Positions 1 through 8,512 of a stretch of DNA of 64,000 nucleotides are shown here, piece after piece. The DNA lies in the NCBI GenBank assembly GCA_017438845.1, contig JAFRUO010000012.1, forward strand, positions 62,001 to 126,000, in the 5' to 3' direction. Source of the DNA: Clostridia bacterium. Its GTDB lineage: Bacteria; Bacillota; Clostridia; Oscillospirales; Acutalibacteraceae. The translations under genes were made by a program, and so were the position numbers. Under the pieces are notes generated by a model, which did not search any database, was not told the DNA's origin, and was given only the letters and a program-made list of their open reading frames with translations. Position 1 is the first letter of the stretch; the number at the start of each line of letters is the position of its first letter.

Positions 1-478
1 GACCTTTTTTCATGCCGTAGGTAAAAATTGAAACAATGCCAAGCACCTCTGCGCCTGCATCTCTCAAAACATTTACAACCTCAATAACACTGCCGCCGGT
101 TGATATTAAGTCCTCGACGACAACAACCTTCTGACCTTTTTCAAGCTTGCCCTCAATCTGATTCTGTCTGCCGTGATCCTTAGCGCCGGAACGTACATAA
201 CCCATAGGCAATCCCATAATATGTGCGGTAATTGCGGCGTGAGCTATTCCTGCGGTCGAGGTACCCATAAGCACCTCGGCTTCGGGATAATTCTCTCTGA
301 TAGTTTGCGCCAGCGCATTTTCAACGTCGTTTCTTACTTCAGGTGCAGTAAGAGTTAATCTGTTGTCACAGTATACGGGGCTCTTGATTCCGCTTGCCCA
401 GGTAAAGGGCTCCTCAGGACGGAAAAATACGGCTTTGATTTTAAGAAGGTCCTTTGCAATTAAAACTTTTGTGTTCAT
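1..478 (-). CDS. pyrE: Orotate phosphoribosyltransferase (partial, 3' end beyond window)
   Basis: Joins orotate to PRPP to give orotidine 5'-phosphate, the fifth step of pyrimidine synthesis, in the cytoplasm. About 159 residues are present from the ATG at 476-478. The N-terminus ([19 protein letters not shown]) and the segment around [17 protein letters not shown] are typical of PyrE. The PRPP loop [14 protein letters not shown] lies near residue 120-133 and matches the type I phosphoribosyltransferase motif. The C-terminus is cut off by the window edge. A good Shine-Dalgarno (GGAG on the minus strand) lies just before the ATG. It is the last visible gene of the pyr operon, 10 bp after pyrF. 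Confidence 0.95.
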   Translation of the reverse strand, partial: MNTKVLIAKDLLKIKAVFFRPEEPFTWASGIKSPVYCDNRLTLTAPEVRNDVENALAQTIRENYPEAEVLMGTSTAGIAHAAITAHIMGLPMGYVRSGAKDHGRQNQIEGKLEKGQKVVVVEDLISTGGSVIEVVNVLRDAGAEVLGIVSIFTYGMKKG

Positions 479-488
479 TTTATTCTCC

Positions 489-1187
489 TTATCCGATAAA
501 TTCCTTACAACATCTCTTATATGCCGCAACAGGGTCGTCGCTTGCTGTAATAGGTCTGCCAACAACTATATAGTCGGAACCGATAAGCCTTGCCTGCTCC
601 GGAGTCATAACTCTCTTCTGGTCGCCGACATCACCGTCGGCAAATCTTACTCCGGGTGTAACGGTAAGGAATTCACTTCCGCATATGTTGTGAACCTTTT
701 GTGCTTCAAGAGGGGAGCATACAACTCCGTCAAGTCCGGCCTGCTTTGCCTTTTCGGCATAGTGCATTACAACCTTGTCAATAGGTTCTTTAATAAGCAA
801 ATCTTCTTCCATCGATTTCTGGTCTGTCGAGGTAAGCTGAGTAACTGCAATCAACAAAGGTCTTGTTCCGTCCTCACGGGTTAAGCCTTCTATGGCAGCC
901 TTCATCATATTAACGGTACCTGCGGCGTGCAGATTGCAAATGTCAACGTCAAGTTCGGAAAGTACGCTCATGGCCTTTTTTACCGTGTTCGGAATGTCAT
1001 GAAGCTTTAAATCAAGAAAAATTTTGTGTCCTCTTTTTTTAATCTCTCTGACAATTTCGGGACCCTCTGCATAGTATAGCTCCATGCCGATTTTGACAAA
1101 CGGCTTGCAGTAGGTAAACATGTCAAGAAAATCCAGAGTAGCCTGTTTACTTGAAAAATCACAGGCAACGATTACGTCCTTACCCAT
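489..1187 (-). CDS. pyrF: Orotidine 5'-phosphate decarboxylase
   Basis: Decarboxylates OMP to UMP, the last step of de novo UMP synthesis. The 232-residue length is normal for the bacterial group 1 enzyme. The catalytic Asp-Lys-Asp network is visible as [11 protein letters not shown] near residue 58-68, and the phosphate-binding C-terminal segment reads [12 protein letters not shown]. Its start overlaps the end of pyrD by 8 bp, which suggests translational coupling, and pyrE follows after 10 bp. It is the fifth gene of the pyr operon, under the PyrR-type attenuator in front of pyrC. Confidence 0.97.
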   Translation of the reverse strand: MGKDVIVACDFSSKQATLDFLDMFTYCKPFVKIGMELYYAEGPEIVREIKKRGHKIFLDLKLHDIPNTVKKAMSVLSELDVDICNLHAAGTVNMMKAAIEGLTREDGTRPLLIAVTQLTSTDQKSMEEDLLIKEPIDKVVMHYAEKAKQAGLDGVVCSPLEAQKVHNICGSEFLTVTPGVRFADGDVGDQKRVMTPEQARLIGSDYIVVGRPITASDDPVAAYKRCCKEFIG

Positions 1188-2097
1188 TTATAGCTCCTCC
1201 TATAATATCCTTAATATTGTTTATATTGTATTTATCCAGTACTGAAGGCAAAGACTGAATTATGTCTTTACAAGCAGTAGGACATACAAGATTAGCCGCA
1301 CCTACCTGAACTGCTGTTGCGCCTGCAAGCATCATTTCAACAACATCCTCCGCAGTGCTTATTCCGCCCATTCCGATAACAGGAATACTTACTGAAGAGG
1401 CAACCTGATAAACCATTCTGAGAGCCACCGGGAAAATTGCAGGGCCGGAAAAACCGCCCATTTTATTGGCTATTACGGGCTTCTTTGTTTTCAGGTCTAT
1501 TCTCATACCGAGCAGTGTATTAATCAGGCTTACAGCGTCAGCACCCTCGTTTTCACACGCTTTTGCGATTGAAACTATGTCCGTAACATTCGGAGAGAGC
1601 TTTATTATTACAGGCTTCGAAGTGACCTTTTTAACCTCTCTTACTACCTCAGCTGCAGCTTCGGGACTTGTACCGAAGCTCATGCCGCCGCCGTGGACAT
1701 TCGGACAGCTGACGTTAACCTCAAGCCAGCCGACCTGTTCTTCACTGTCAAGTCTTTGGCAGGTGTAAGCATAGTCTTCAAACGAAAAGCCGCTTACGTT
1801 TGCTATTACAGGCTTGTGAAAGACTTTTTTGAGCTTAGGCAGCTCCTCACTGATTACCTTTTCAACTCCCGGGTTTTGAAGCCCTACCGCATTAATCATA
1901 CCCGATGTGCATTCAGCTATTCTCGGCGTCGGATTACCGAACCGTGCCTCTCTTGTAGTTCCTTTAAAGGAGAAGGTGCCGAGTATATTTATGTCGTAAA
2001 TATCCGCAAATTCATATCCGTAGCCAAAGGTACCCGAGGCAGGGATAATCGGGTTATCAAGCTCTATGTCACAAAGGCTTACGCTTAATCTTCCCAT
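1180..2097 (-). CDS. pyrD: Dihydroorotate dehydrogenase, catalytic subunit (class 1B)
   Basis: FMN-dependent oxidation of dihydroorotate to orotate. The 305-residue length, and the pairing with pyrK next to it, identify the NAD-linked class 1B (PyrDB) enzyme rather than the quinone-linked class 2. Visible landmarks are the N-terminal IIPASGTFGYGYEF, the catalytic-cysteine region EVNVSCPNVHGGGMSFG near residue 127-141, and the FMN phosphate-binding PVIGMGGIST near residue 239. It overlaps pyrK by 13 bp and pyrF by 8 bp, so the three genes are probably translated in a coupled way. Confidence 0.97.
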   Translation of the reverse strand: MGRLSVSLCDIELDNPIIPASGTFGYGYEFADIYDINILGTFSFKGTTREARFGNPTPRIAECTSGMINAVGLQNPGVEKVISEELPKLKKVFHKPVIANVSGFSFEDYAYTCQRLDSEEQVGWLEVNVSCPNVHGGGMSFGTSPEAAAEVVREVKKVTSKPVIIKLSPNVTDIVSIAKACENEGADAVSLINTLLGMRIDLKTKKPVIANKMGGFSGPAIFPVALRMVYQVASSVSIPVIGMGGISTAEDVVEMMLAGATAVQVGAANLVCPTACKDIIQSLPSVLDKYNINNIKDIIGGAING

Positions 2098-2819
2098 AAT
2101 ATTTCTCCCTTCTCAAGCACAGGCCCGTCCTTACAAATTCTTTTGTAGCCCGTAATAACCTTGCAGCTGCAACCCATGCAGGCTCCGAAGCCGCAGCCCA
2201 TTCTTTCCTCAAAGCTGAATTGCCCGTCGGTATCGGTCGCTTTGTATACAGCTTTCAACATCGGTTCGGGACCGCAAGTGTAAAAATACGAATAGCTTTG
2301 GGGCAAAGCGTCTGTAACGAAGCCTTTAATTCCGTGACTCCCGTCAACGGTAGTCACCGTAACAGAACAACCGAGTTTTTTAAACTCATCCTCAAAGAAA
2401 ACCTCGTTTTCAGAATTAAAGCCTAATACAACGCTTACCTTTTTACCGCTTTGTACAAGCTTTTTCGCAAGCATATACAGAGGAGGCACACCGACTCCGC
2501 CGCCGATTAAGAGGGGAGAGCCGCCCGATTTTTTTAAATCGTATCCGTTGCCGAGTCCCGTAAGAATATTAAGCTTTTCACCTAAGCTAAGACTGCTCAT
2601 CATTTGTGTACCGTGACCAACTGTTTTGTAAACCAGTGTGAGCACATCGTCCTCACAGTCGCATACGGAAATCGGTCTGCGAAGATAGAAGCCGTCAAGC
2701 GCGATGTTTACAAACTGTCCGCAGTTTGTAATATCGGATGTGTTGCCGCAAAGCTTTAAAAGATAAATGTTTTCGGCAATTTTTCTGTTTTCCGAAATTG
2801 TGAAAATACTTTCCTTCAT
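2085..2819 (-). CDS. pyrK: Dihydroorotate dehydrogenase B, electron transfer subunit
   Basis: Passes electrons from the PyrD FMN through FAD and a [2Fe-2S] cluster to NAD+. The 244 residues show an N-terminal ferredoxin-reductase barrel with the FAD-binding motif YLRRPISVCD, then a nucleotide-binding domain with LLIGGGVGVPPLY near residue 101. At the C-terminus is the [2Fe-2S] ligand set GCGFGACMGCSC followed by a further Cys in KRICKDGPV. The TTG/ATG region shows an ATG at 2817-2819 preceded by AAGGAAG. It lies between carB (9 bp gap) and pyrD (overlap), the usual pyrK-pyrD order. Confidence 0.96.
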   Translation of the reverse strand: MKESIFTISENRKIAENIYLLKLCGNTSDITNCGQFVNIALDGFYLRRPISVCDCEDDVLTLVYKTVGHGTQMMSSLSLGEKLNILTGLGNGYDLKKSGGSPLLIGGGVGVPPLYMLAKKLVQSGKKVSVVLGFNSENEVFFEDEFKKLGCSVTVTTVDGSHGIKGFVTDALPQSYSYFYTCGPEPMLKAVYKATDTDGQFSFEERMGCGFGACMGCSCKVITGYKRICKDGPVLEKGEILWED

Positions 2820-2828
2820 AATGCTTCC

Positions 2829-5800
2829 TTATGAATCAATTGTTGAAATAGTAAGTGTAGTTTCCTCGAGCGTATCGAGTAAAACTCTGACGGTATCAAG
2901 TGATGTGAAAATGGTAGTGTTGTTTTCGGTAGCCAGCTTTCTTATCTGTACGCCGTCGCTTTCGGGAGCGGATGCGCCTATGTCACGGGTGTTAATAAGA
3001 TAAGCAATATAGCCTTGACGGATAGCGTCGGGAATTTCTTCGGAGCCGTCGCTGATTTTCTTTAAAACATGAGTTCTTATTCCGTGAGCCTTTAAGAATT
3101 CAGCCGTGCCCTTTGTACCTTGAATATTAAAGCCGAGGTTATAGAAGCGGCGTATAAGAGGAAGAGCCTCTTCCTTGTCCTTGTCGGCAACCGTAACGAG
3201 TACCGTTCCGTAATTCTGCAGGTGAGTGCCTGCAGCTTGAAGCGCCTTGAAAATAGCGCGGTTAAGCTTGTTGTCATAACCGATAGCTTCTCCCGTTGAT
3301 TTCATTTCGGGAGAAAGATATGCGTCAAGGCCCTTTATTTTATTAAATGAGAACACAGGCACCTTAACATAGAAGCGTTTCTTTTCCTCGGGGTATAAAT
3401 CGAATATTCCCTGCTCCTTTAAAGATTTTCCGAGTATTACCTCTGTAGCAATGTCCGCAAGACTGTATCCCGTTGATTTTGAAAGGAAGGGTACGGTCCT
3501 CGACGAACGGGGGTTTACTTCGATTATATATACGTCATCGTTTTTGTCAACAATGAACTGTATGTTATAAAGTCCGACAATACCTATACCCAGTCCGAGC
3601 TTTTTGGCGTATTGGAGAATAATGCCTTTTACTTTATCCGAAATGCTGAAGGACGGGTAAACGCTTATTGAGTCGCCGGAGTGAATACCTGTTCTTTCAA
3701 CAAGCTCCATAATACCGGGAACAAAGACATCTCTTCCGTCACAAATGGCGTCTACTTCAACCTCTTTACCCTGAATGTATTTATCAACAAGCACGGGTTT
3801 ATCTGTGTCAATTTCAACGGCAGTTTTAAGGTAGTGTCTTAATTGCTCCTCGTTGGCAACAATTTGCATTGCTCTGCCGCCGAGAACAAACGAAGGACGT
3901 ACAAGTACAGGATAACCGATTTCGCCCGCCGCCATAACACCGTCCTCAATTCTTGTAACTGCCTGTCCCTTAGGCTGAGGAATGTTGAGGTCCAAAAGTA
4001 TTTTTTCAAAGCTGTCTCTGTTCTCAGCTCTTTCAATAGCTTCACAATCAGTACCTATTATTTTAACGCCTCTGTCCATAAGAGGCTGTGCAAGGTTAAT
4101 CGCAGTTTGACCGCCGAGTGAAGCAATGACGCCCTCGGGCTTTTCAAAGTCGATGATTGCCATAACATCCTCAGGAGTCAACGGTTCAAAATAAAGCTTG
4201 TCCGCCGTAGTGTAGTCCGTTGAAACCGTTTCCGGGTTGTTGTTTATAATAATCGCTTCATAACCTGCACGTTTGATAGTCTGAACGGCATGAACGGTTG
4301 AATAGTCAAATTCAACGCCCTGACCTATTCTGATCGGTCCTGCGCCCAGAACAATTATTTTTTTCTTATCGGTCAGCCTTGAAGCGTTTTCACCCGTATA
4401 TGAGGAGTAAAGATATGCTATGTATTTCCCTGTGTGCAGAGTGTCAACCATTTTGAATATAGGAATTAAGCCAATCTGCTTTCTGAGGTTATAAACCGAG
4501 ATTTCGTCAGTATCCCAGAGCTTTGCGATGTATTCGTCTGAAAAACCGATTTTTTTAGCCTCGGTAAGTATTTCCTTGTTATTCTTGTTTTCGGATAACC
4601 GCTTTTCGGTGTTTATTATTTTTTTAATTGATTCAAGGAACAATTCGGTTATCATCGTCACCTTATGAAGCTCGCCGAGATCTGCGCCGAGTCTTATAAG
4701 CTGAGCTATGGCGAAAATGTTATCTGCTTTAAATTCCTTAATATATTCGAAAAGCTCGTTTGTATTCATCCCGTCAAACTTTGCCATATGAAGGTGGCAA
4801 ACTCCTGTTTCAAGAGAGCGGACAGACTTTAAGATGCATTCCTCAAGGTTGGATCCGATTCCCATAACCTCACCGGTAGCCTTCATCTGTGTACCGAGTG
4901 TGTTGGGAGCGTCGGCAAATTTGTCAAACGGGAAGCGCGGGAATTTAGCAACAATATAGTCAAGGCTCGGCTCAATTGCAGCAGTACCGCCTGCAACTGG
5001 GATTTCCTCAAGCGACATACCCATAGCGATTTTTGCCGTAACTCTCGCAATCGGGTATCCGCTTGCCTTTGAAGCAAGCGCGGAAGAACGGGAAACTCTC
5101 GGGTTTACTTCGATTAAATAGTATTCGCTTGACTCGGGGTTTAAAGCAAACTGTACGTTGCATCCGCCTTCGATTTTCAGCTCTTTAATAATTTTGATTG
5201 CACTGTCGTTAAGCATTTTAAGATCCTTGTCGTTTAAGGAAAGAATAGGCGCTACAACTATCGAGTCGCCTGTGTGAACTCCGACCGGGTCAACGTTTTC
5301 CATACCGCAGATTGTAATTGCGTGGTCGTTTGAGTCACGCATAACCTCAAACTCAATTTCCTTGTAGCCCTTAACGCTTTTTTCAATTAATACCTGATGA
5401 ACGGGTGAAAGCTTGAATGCATTAGTTCCGATTTCCTCCAGCTCCGCTTCGTTGTTTGCAAAGCCGCCGCCGGTTCCTCCGAGTGTGAAAGCAGGGCGAA
5501 GAACGACAGGATAACCGATGTTATTAGCTGCTTTTTTAGCTTCTTCTAAGTTATATGTAATTTCCGAAGGAATGACCGGCTCGCCGATGGACTCGCACAT
5601 TTCCTTGAACAGCTCACGGTCTTCGGCTCTTTCAATGCTTGAAGCAGGCGTACCCAAAAGCTGAACCTCACACTCTCTGAGTATTCCCTTCTTTTCAAGC
5701 TGCATTGCAAGATTAAGTCCGGTCTGACCGCCGATGCCGGGAACTATGGCGTCAGGTCTTTCATATCTGAGTATTTTGGCAATATATTCAAGAGTAAGAG

Positions 5801-6002
5801 GCTCCATGTAGACCTTGTCCGCAATAGAAGTATCGGTCATAATTGTAGCGGGGTTTGAGTTGCAAAGTATAACCTCATAGCCTTCCTCCTTAAGAGCAAG
5901 ACACGCCTGCGTGCCTGCATAGTCAAACTCTGCCGCCTGACCTATTACGATAGGTCCGGAGCCGATGATTAATACTTTTTTAATGTCCGTTCTCTTAGCC
6001 AT
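2829..6002 (-). CDS. carB: Carbamoyl-phosphate synthase large subunit (pyrimidine operon copy)
   Basis: Makes carbamoyl phosphate from bicarbonate, ammonia and two ATP. The 1057 residues show the duplicated synthetase halves: the first begins KKVLIIGSGPIVIGQAAEFDY, abbreviated here, and the second begins near residue 549 with KIIVLGAGPIRIGQGVEFDY. Each half has an ATP-grasp domain (for example RPAFTLGGTGGG and RPSFVLGGRAM). A C-terminal MGS-like allosteric domain follows from about residue 930 (TVADKDKEEALPLIRRF). The Shine-Dalgarno AGGAGG lies inside the 3' end of pyrC, 2 bp upstream in the operon. No carA lies beside it, so the glutaminase subunit must come from the carA at 12771-13847 or from elsewhere. 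A second, divergent carB is present at 13834-17832. Confidence 0.97.
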   Translation of the reverse strand: MAKRTDIKKVLIIGSGPIVIGQAAEFDYAGTQACLALKEEGYEVILCNSNPATIMTDTSIADKVYMEPLTLEYIAKILRYERPDAIVPGIGGQTGLNLAMQLEKKGILRECEVQLLGTPASSIERAEDRELFKEMCESIGEPVIPSEITYNLEEAKKAANNIGYPVVLRPAFTLGGTGGGFANNEAELEEIGTNAFKLSPVHQVLIEKSVKGYKEIEFEVMRDSNDHAITICGMENVDPVGVHTGDSIVVAPILSLNDKDLKMLNDSAIKIIKELKIEGGCNVQFALNPESSEYYLIEVNPRVSRSSALASKASGYPIARVTAKIAMGMSLEEIPVAGGTAAIEPSLDYIVAKFPRFPFDKFADAPNTLGTQMKATGEVMGIGSNLEECILKSVRSLETGVCHLHMAKFDGMNTNELFEYIKEFKADNIFAIAQLIRLGADLGELHKVTMITELFLESIKKIINTEKRLSENKNNKEILTEAKKIGFSDEYIAKLWDTDEISVYNLRKQIGLIPIFKMVDTLHTGKYIAYLYSSYTGENASRLTDKKKIIVLGAGPIRIGQGVEFDYSTVHAVQTIKRAGYEAIIINNNPETVSTDYTTADKLYFEPLTPEDVMAIIDFEKPEGVIASLGGQTAINLAQPLMDRGVKIIGTDCEAIERAENRDSFEKILLDLNIPQPKGQAVTRIEDGVMAAGEIGYPVLVRPSFVLGGRAMQIVANEEQLRHYLKTAVEIDTDKPVLVDKYIQGKEVEVDAICDGRDVFVPGIMELVERTGIHSGDSISVYPSFSISDKVKGIILQYAKKLGLGIGIVGLYNIQFIVDKNDDVYIIEVNPRSSRTVPFLSKSTGYSLADIATEVILGKSLKEQGIFDLYPEEKKRFYVKVPVFSFNKIKGLDAYLSPEMKSTGEAIGYDNKLNRAIFKALQAAGTHLQNYGTVLVTVADKDKEEALPLIRRFYNLGFNIQGTKGTAEFLKAHGIRTHVLKKISDGSEEIPDAIRQGYIAYLINTRDIGASAPESDGVQIRKLATENNTTIFTSLDTVRVLLDTLEETTLTISTIDS

Positions 6003-6004
6003 TA

Positions 6005-7240
6005 TTAAGCCTCCTGTATATTGATATTATTATAAACTGCCTTACCGTTGCACACCGTCAGTATGCACTTTCCGTAAACTTTCATCCCTTCAAAGGGAGT
6101 AGCCTTACCCATTGAAAGGAAATCGTCGGGGTTAATTGTGTATTCCACGTTCAGCTTCCAAACTGTAAAGTCTTTGTTAAACGGTATATTAAACCTTTTT
6201 CTCGGATTGATACATATAAGCTCAATCAGCTTTTCAAGTGTAATAATATTTTTTAACACAAGCTCGGTATATAAAACCTGAAAGGCTGTTTCAATGCCGA
6301 CAATACCGAATGCGCTTTTTTCAAGACCCCTTGATTTTTCCTCTTTACTGTGAGGAGCATGGTCTGTGGCTATCATATCGATAGTACCGTCCAGAATACC
6401 TTCTATTAAAGCCTCTCGGTCCTCAGCCGAGCGCAGGGGAGGGTTCATCTTGAATTTTCCGTTTTCAATTAAGTCGTTTTCGTCAAGCACCAGATAATGA
6501 GGAGCGGTTTCGCAGGTAACATTCACTCCTCTTGCTTTAGCCTGCCTGATAATCTCAACGCTTTCTTTGCAGGAGATGTGGCATACATGATACGCACATC
6601 CCGTTTTTTCGCAGAGCTCAACATCTCTTTTAATCTGTCCCCATTCGCTTTCGGAGCAAATGCCTTTGTGATTATGCTCTTTAGCGTATATGCCGTCATG
6701 TATATATCCGCCCTTTAAAAGACTGTTATCCTCACAGTGGGCTACTATTATTTTATTTAGAGCCTTTGCTTTAAGCATTGCCTTTTCCATTAAACGCGAA
6801 GTCTGTATACCTTTGCCGTCATCCGAAAAAGCTATTACATCTTTATATATACCTTCCATATCGGATAGTGTTTCACCTTCCTGATTAACGGTAATTGAGC
6901 CGTAAGGATAGGTGTTGATTTGCGCGTCCTTACTAATAATATCAATCTGTTCCTTTAAATGCTGTTTACTGTCAGGGACCGGCTTTAAATTCGGCATAGT
7001 ACAAACTGCGGTATACCCGCCGTGAGCTGCCGCTTTTGTACCGCTGAGAATTGTTTCTTTATATGAAAAACCCGGCTGACGAAAATGCACATGCACATCG
7101 CAAAAGCCGGGAAATACAGAATATTCACTGTTTTGTAAAACAAAGGTTTCAAGGTCGGGAAAAACGCCGAGAATGTCGGCAAAAAAGCTTTGATCTTTTA
7201 ATAAAAGCGGATGAACTTCAGCTTTGTATCTTTCCTTCAT
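6005..7240 (-). CDS. pyrC: Dihydroorotase
   Basis: Cyclises carbamoyl aspartate to dihydroorotate; a zinc-dependent amidohydrolase of the class I type. The 411 residues carry the metal-binding HVHFRQPG near residue 49-56, histidines in KIIVAHCED and CHISCKESVEII, and the catalytic aspartate in MIATDHAPHSKEEK. It is the first gene of the pyr operon. Its ATG (7238-7240) is preceded by GGAGTT, which directly follows the T-tract of an intrinsic terminator. Transcription must pass that attenuator before any pyr gene is expressed. Confidence 0.96.
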   Translation of the reverse strand: MKERYKAEVHPLLLKDQSFFADILGVFPDLETFVLQNSEYSVFPGFCDVHVHFRQPGFSYKETILSGTKAAAHGGYTAVCTMPNLKPVPDSKQHLKEQIDIISKDAQINTYPYGSITVNQEGETLSDMEGIYKDVIAFSDDGKGIQTSRLMEKAMLKAKALNKIIVAHCEDNSLLKGGYIHDGIYAKEHNHKGICSESEWGQIKRDVELCEKTGCAYHVCHISCKESVEIIRQAKARGVNVTCETAPHYLVLDENDLIENGKFKMNPPLRSAEDREALIEGILDGTIDMIATDHAPHSKEEKSRGLEKSAFGIVGIETAFQVLYTELVLKNIITLEKLIELICINPRKRFNIPFNKDFTVWKLNVEYTINPDDFLSMGKATPFEGMKVYGKCILTVCNGKAVYNNINIQEA

Positions 7241-7251
7241 GTTTAACTCCT

Positions 7252-7281
7252 AAAAAAATACCCTGCCATGGCGGCAAGGTA
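7252..7281 (-). terminator. Attenuator terminator in the pyr operon leader
   Basis: On the minus strand a 9-bp hairpin pairs 7273-7281 (TACCTTGCC) with 7259-7267 (GGCAGGGTA) around a 5-nt loop, followed at once by seven T. It lies between the pyr promoter and the pyrC ribosome binding site, so it can only act as an attenuator. Its 5' arm CTTGCC is complementary to GGCAAG at the foot of the upstream PyrR-type hairpin. That gives a clear antiterminator alternative. Confidence 0.85.
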
Positions 7282-7318
7282 TAGTTTACGTATATAACCG
7301 AAAGGTTAAAATATAAAT

Positions 7319-7354
7319 TAATCTTGCCAATCTCACGGTATTGGTTTTAAAGAT
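7319..7354 (-). promoter_or_regulatory. PyrR-type RNA binding element (anti-antiterminator)
   Basis: On the minus strand the leader folds as CCAAT-loop-ATTGG with the loop region ACCGTGAG, preceded by TTTAAAA and followed by GGCAAG. Against the known PyrR recognition sequence ARUCCNGNGAGGYU the segment AATACCGTGAGATT matches at 12 of 14 positions by eye. The expected model is that UMP-bound PyrR holds this hairpin, frees CTTGCC for the terminator, and so shuts the operon. The pyrR gene is not in the window. The site is seen; PyrR binding is inferred. Confidence 0.8.
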
Positions 7355-7361
7355 TTTTGTA

Positions 7362-7390
7362 ATTATAACATTCCGTTTTTTGTTTGTCAA
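7362..7390 (-). promoter_or_regulatory. pyr operon promoter
   Basis: A fully consensus sigma-A promoter on the minus strand: -35 TTGACA at 7385-7390, a 17-bp spacer, and -10 TATAAT at 7362-7367. The predicted transcript starts around 7355, so the PyrR-type hairpin sits at the very 5' end of the RNA. Confidence 0.85.
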
Positions 7391-7469
7391 TACAATATGA
7401 TGTTAATTCTTAATATTTTTTATTAAAAACAGCACAAAATGTAAGCAAAATTTATGTTTTTTAAATTAA

Positions 7470-7508
7470 TATGCATAAAATTACATTAAAAATGAATAAT
7501 TATACAAT
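7470..7508. promoter_or_regulatory. Tandem ArgR operator (two ARG boxes)
   Basis: Two 18-bp sites, 7470-7487 and 7491-7508, separated by 3 bp, resemble the ArgR/AhrC consensus WNTGAATWWWWATTCANW. The second (AATGAATAATTATACAAT) matches about 16 of 18 positions and the first about 15 of 18. The pair ends 6 bp before the -35 of the arg promoter and lies upstream of the divergent pyr promoter. Paired boxes with 3-bp spacing are the arrangement known for ArgR hexamer binding. Assignment is by eye only. Confidence 0.65.
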
Positions 7509-7514
7509 AGTTAC

Positions 7515-7544
7515 TTGACAAATAAAGGGTTTCAAGTGTATAAT
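7515..7544 (+). promoter_or_regulatory. Promoter of the arg operon
   Basis: -35 TTGACA at 7515-7520 and -10 TATAAT at 7539-7544 with an 18-bp spacer. The argC start codon follows about 25 nt after the predicted start site. Confidence 0.8.
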
Positions 7545-7575
7545 ATTTCAAAATATAAATATTATAGGTGTAAAA

Positions 7576-8499
7576 ATGTATAAGGTATTTATTGACGGCA
7601 GTTCAGGCACTACAGGATTAAGAATATATGACAGACTCCTTGAAAGAAAGGACATTGAGCTTATTGTTCTTGATGATGGTAAACGAAAGGATATTTCTTA
7701 CCGCAGGGAAGCGCTGAATAGTTCCGATATATCGTTTTTATGTCTTCCCGATGATGCAGCGCGTCAGGCTGTAGGTTTAATTGAAAACCCTGATACCGTT
7801 ATTATTGATACGTCTACCGCTCACAGGATTGCCGATGGTTGGACATACGGCTTTGCCGAGCTTAGCGGACAGGAGGAGAAAATCAAAAATTCCAAACGTA
7901 TAGCTAACCCCGGCTGTCACGCAAGCGGTTTTGTTTCTTTGGTTGCTCCTCTTGTTGAAAACGGTATTATTCCCGAAACGGCAAACCTGTCGTGCTTTTC
8001 AATTACAGGGTACTCAGGCGGCGGCAAGAAAATGATTGAAGAATATAACAAAGAAAGAACAGATCATTTTCTGTTATCTCCGAGACAGTATGGAATAAAT
8101 CAGACTCATAAACATTTACCCGAAATGAAAAAGTACTGCAATTTAAAAAATGACCCGATATTTTGTCCTATTGTTTCGGATTATTATGCCGGCATGGAGG
8201 TTACCGTGCCATTGTTTAGCAGTGAGATAAACGGAAATATTAAAGATATTAAATCCGTTTATAAAGCTTACTATAAAAACGGTCTTGTTAAATATAAAGA
8301 CAATACCGACGAAAACGGCTTTTTAAGGGCGAACGCCTTTGCTTCAATGGACAATATGCAGATTTCGGTATTCGGTAATAATGAAAGAATTTTGCTTGTT
8401 TCTCGGTTTGACAATCTCGGAAAAGGCGCTTCGGGCTCTGCAATTCAGAATATGAATATAGTCATGGGGGTTCCGATGAAAACAGGTCTTATAGTATAA
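7576..8499 (+). CDS. argC: N-acetyl-gamma-glutamyl-phosphate reductase (short type)
   Basis: NADPH-dependent reduction of N-acetylglutamyl phosphate to the semialdehyde in ornithine/arginine synthesis. The nucleotide-binding start IDGSSGTTGLRI and the catalytic cysteine in NPGCHASGF (near residue 117) are clear. At 307 residues it is the shorter type 2 ArgC, about 30-40 residues less than the Bacillus/E. coli type. The ATG at 7576 follows TAGGTG. It is the first gene of the arg operon, with argJ 13 bp downstream. The ARG boxes upstream suggest ArgR control. Confidence 0.95.
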   Translation: MYKVFIDGSSGTTGLRIYDRLLERKDIELIVLDDGKRKDISYRREALNSSDISFLCLPDDAARQAVGLIENPDTVIIDTSTAHRIADGWTYGFAELSGQEEKIKNSKRIANPGCHASGFVSLVAPLVENGIIPETANLSCFSITGYSGGGKKMIEEYNKERTDHFLLSPRQYGINQTHKHLPEMKKYCNLKNDPIFCPIVSDYYAGMEVTVPLFSSEINGNIKDIKSVYKAYYKNGLVKYKDNTDENGFLRANAFASMDNMQISVFGNNERILLVSRFDNLGKGASGSAIQNMNIVMGVPMKTGLIV

Positions 8500-8512
8500 A
8501 AAGGAGATTAAT

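Noticed and set aside
363..884. A 173-residue plus-strand frame across pyrE and pyrF
   Set aside because: It lies antisense to two certain genes, has no start signal and its composition is that of reversed coding sequence.
7289..7310. The small AACC-TTTC-GGTT hairpin in the pyr leader as a separate terminator
   Set aside because: The stem is only 4 bp, has no T-tract and lies inside the proposed antiterminator region.
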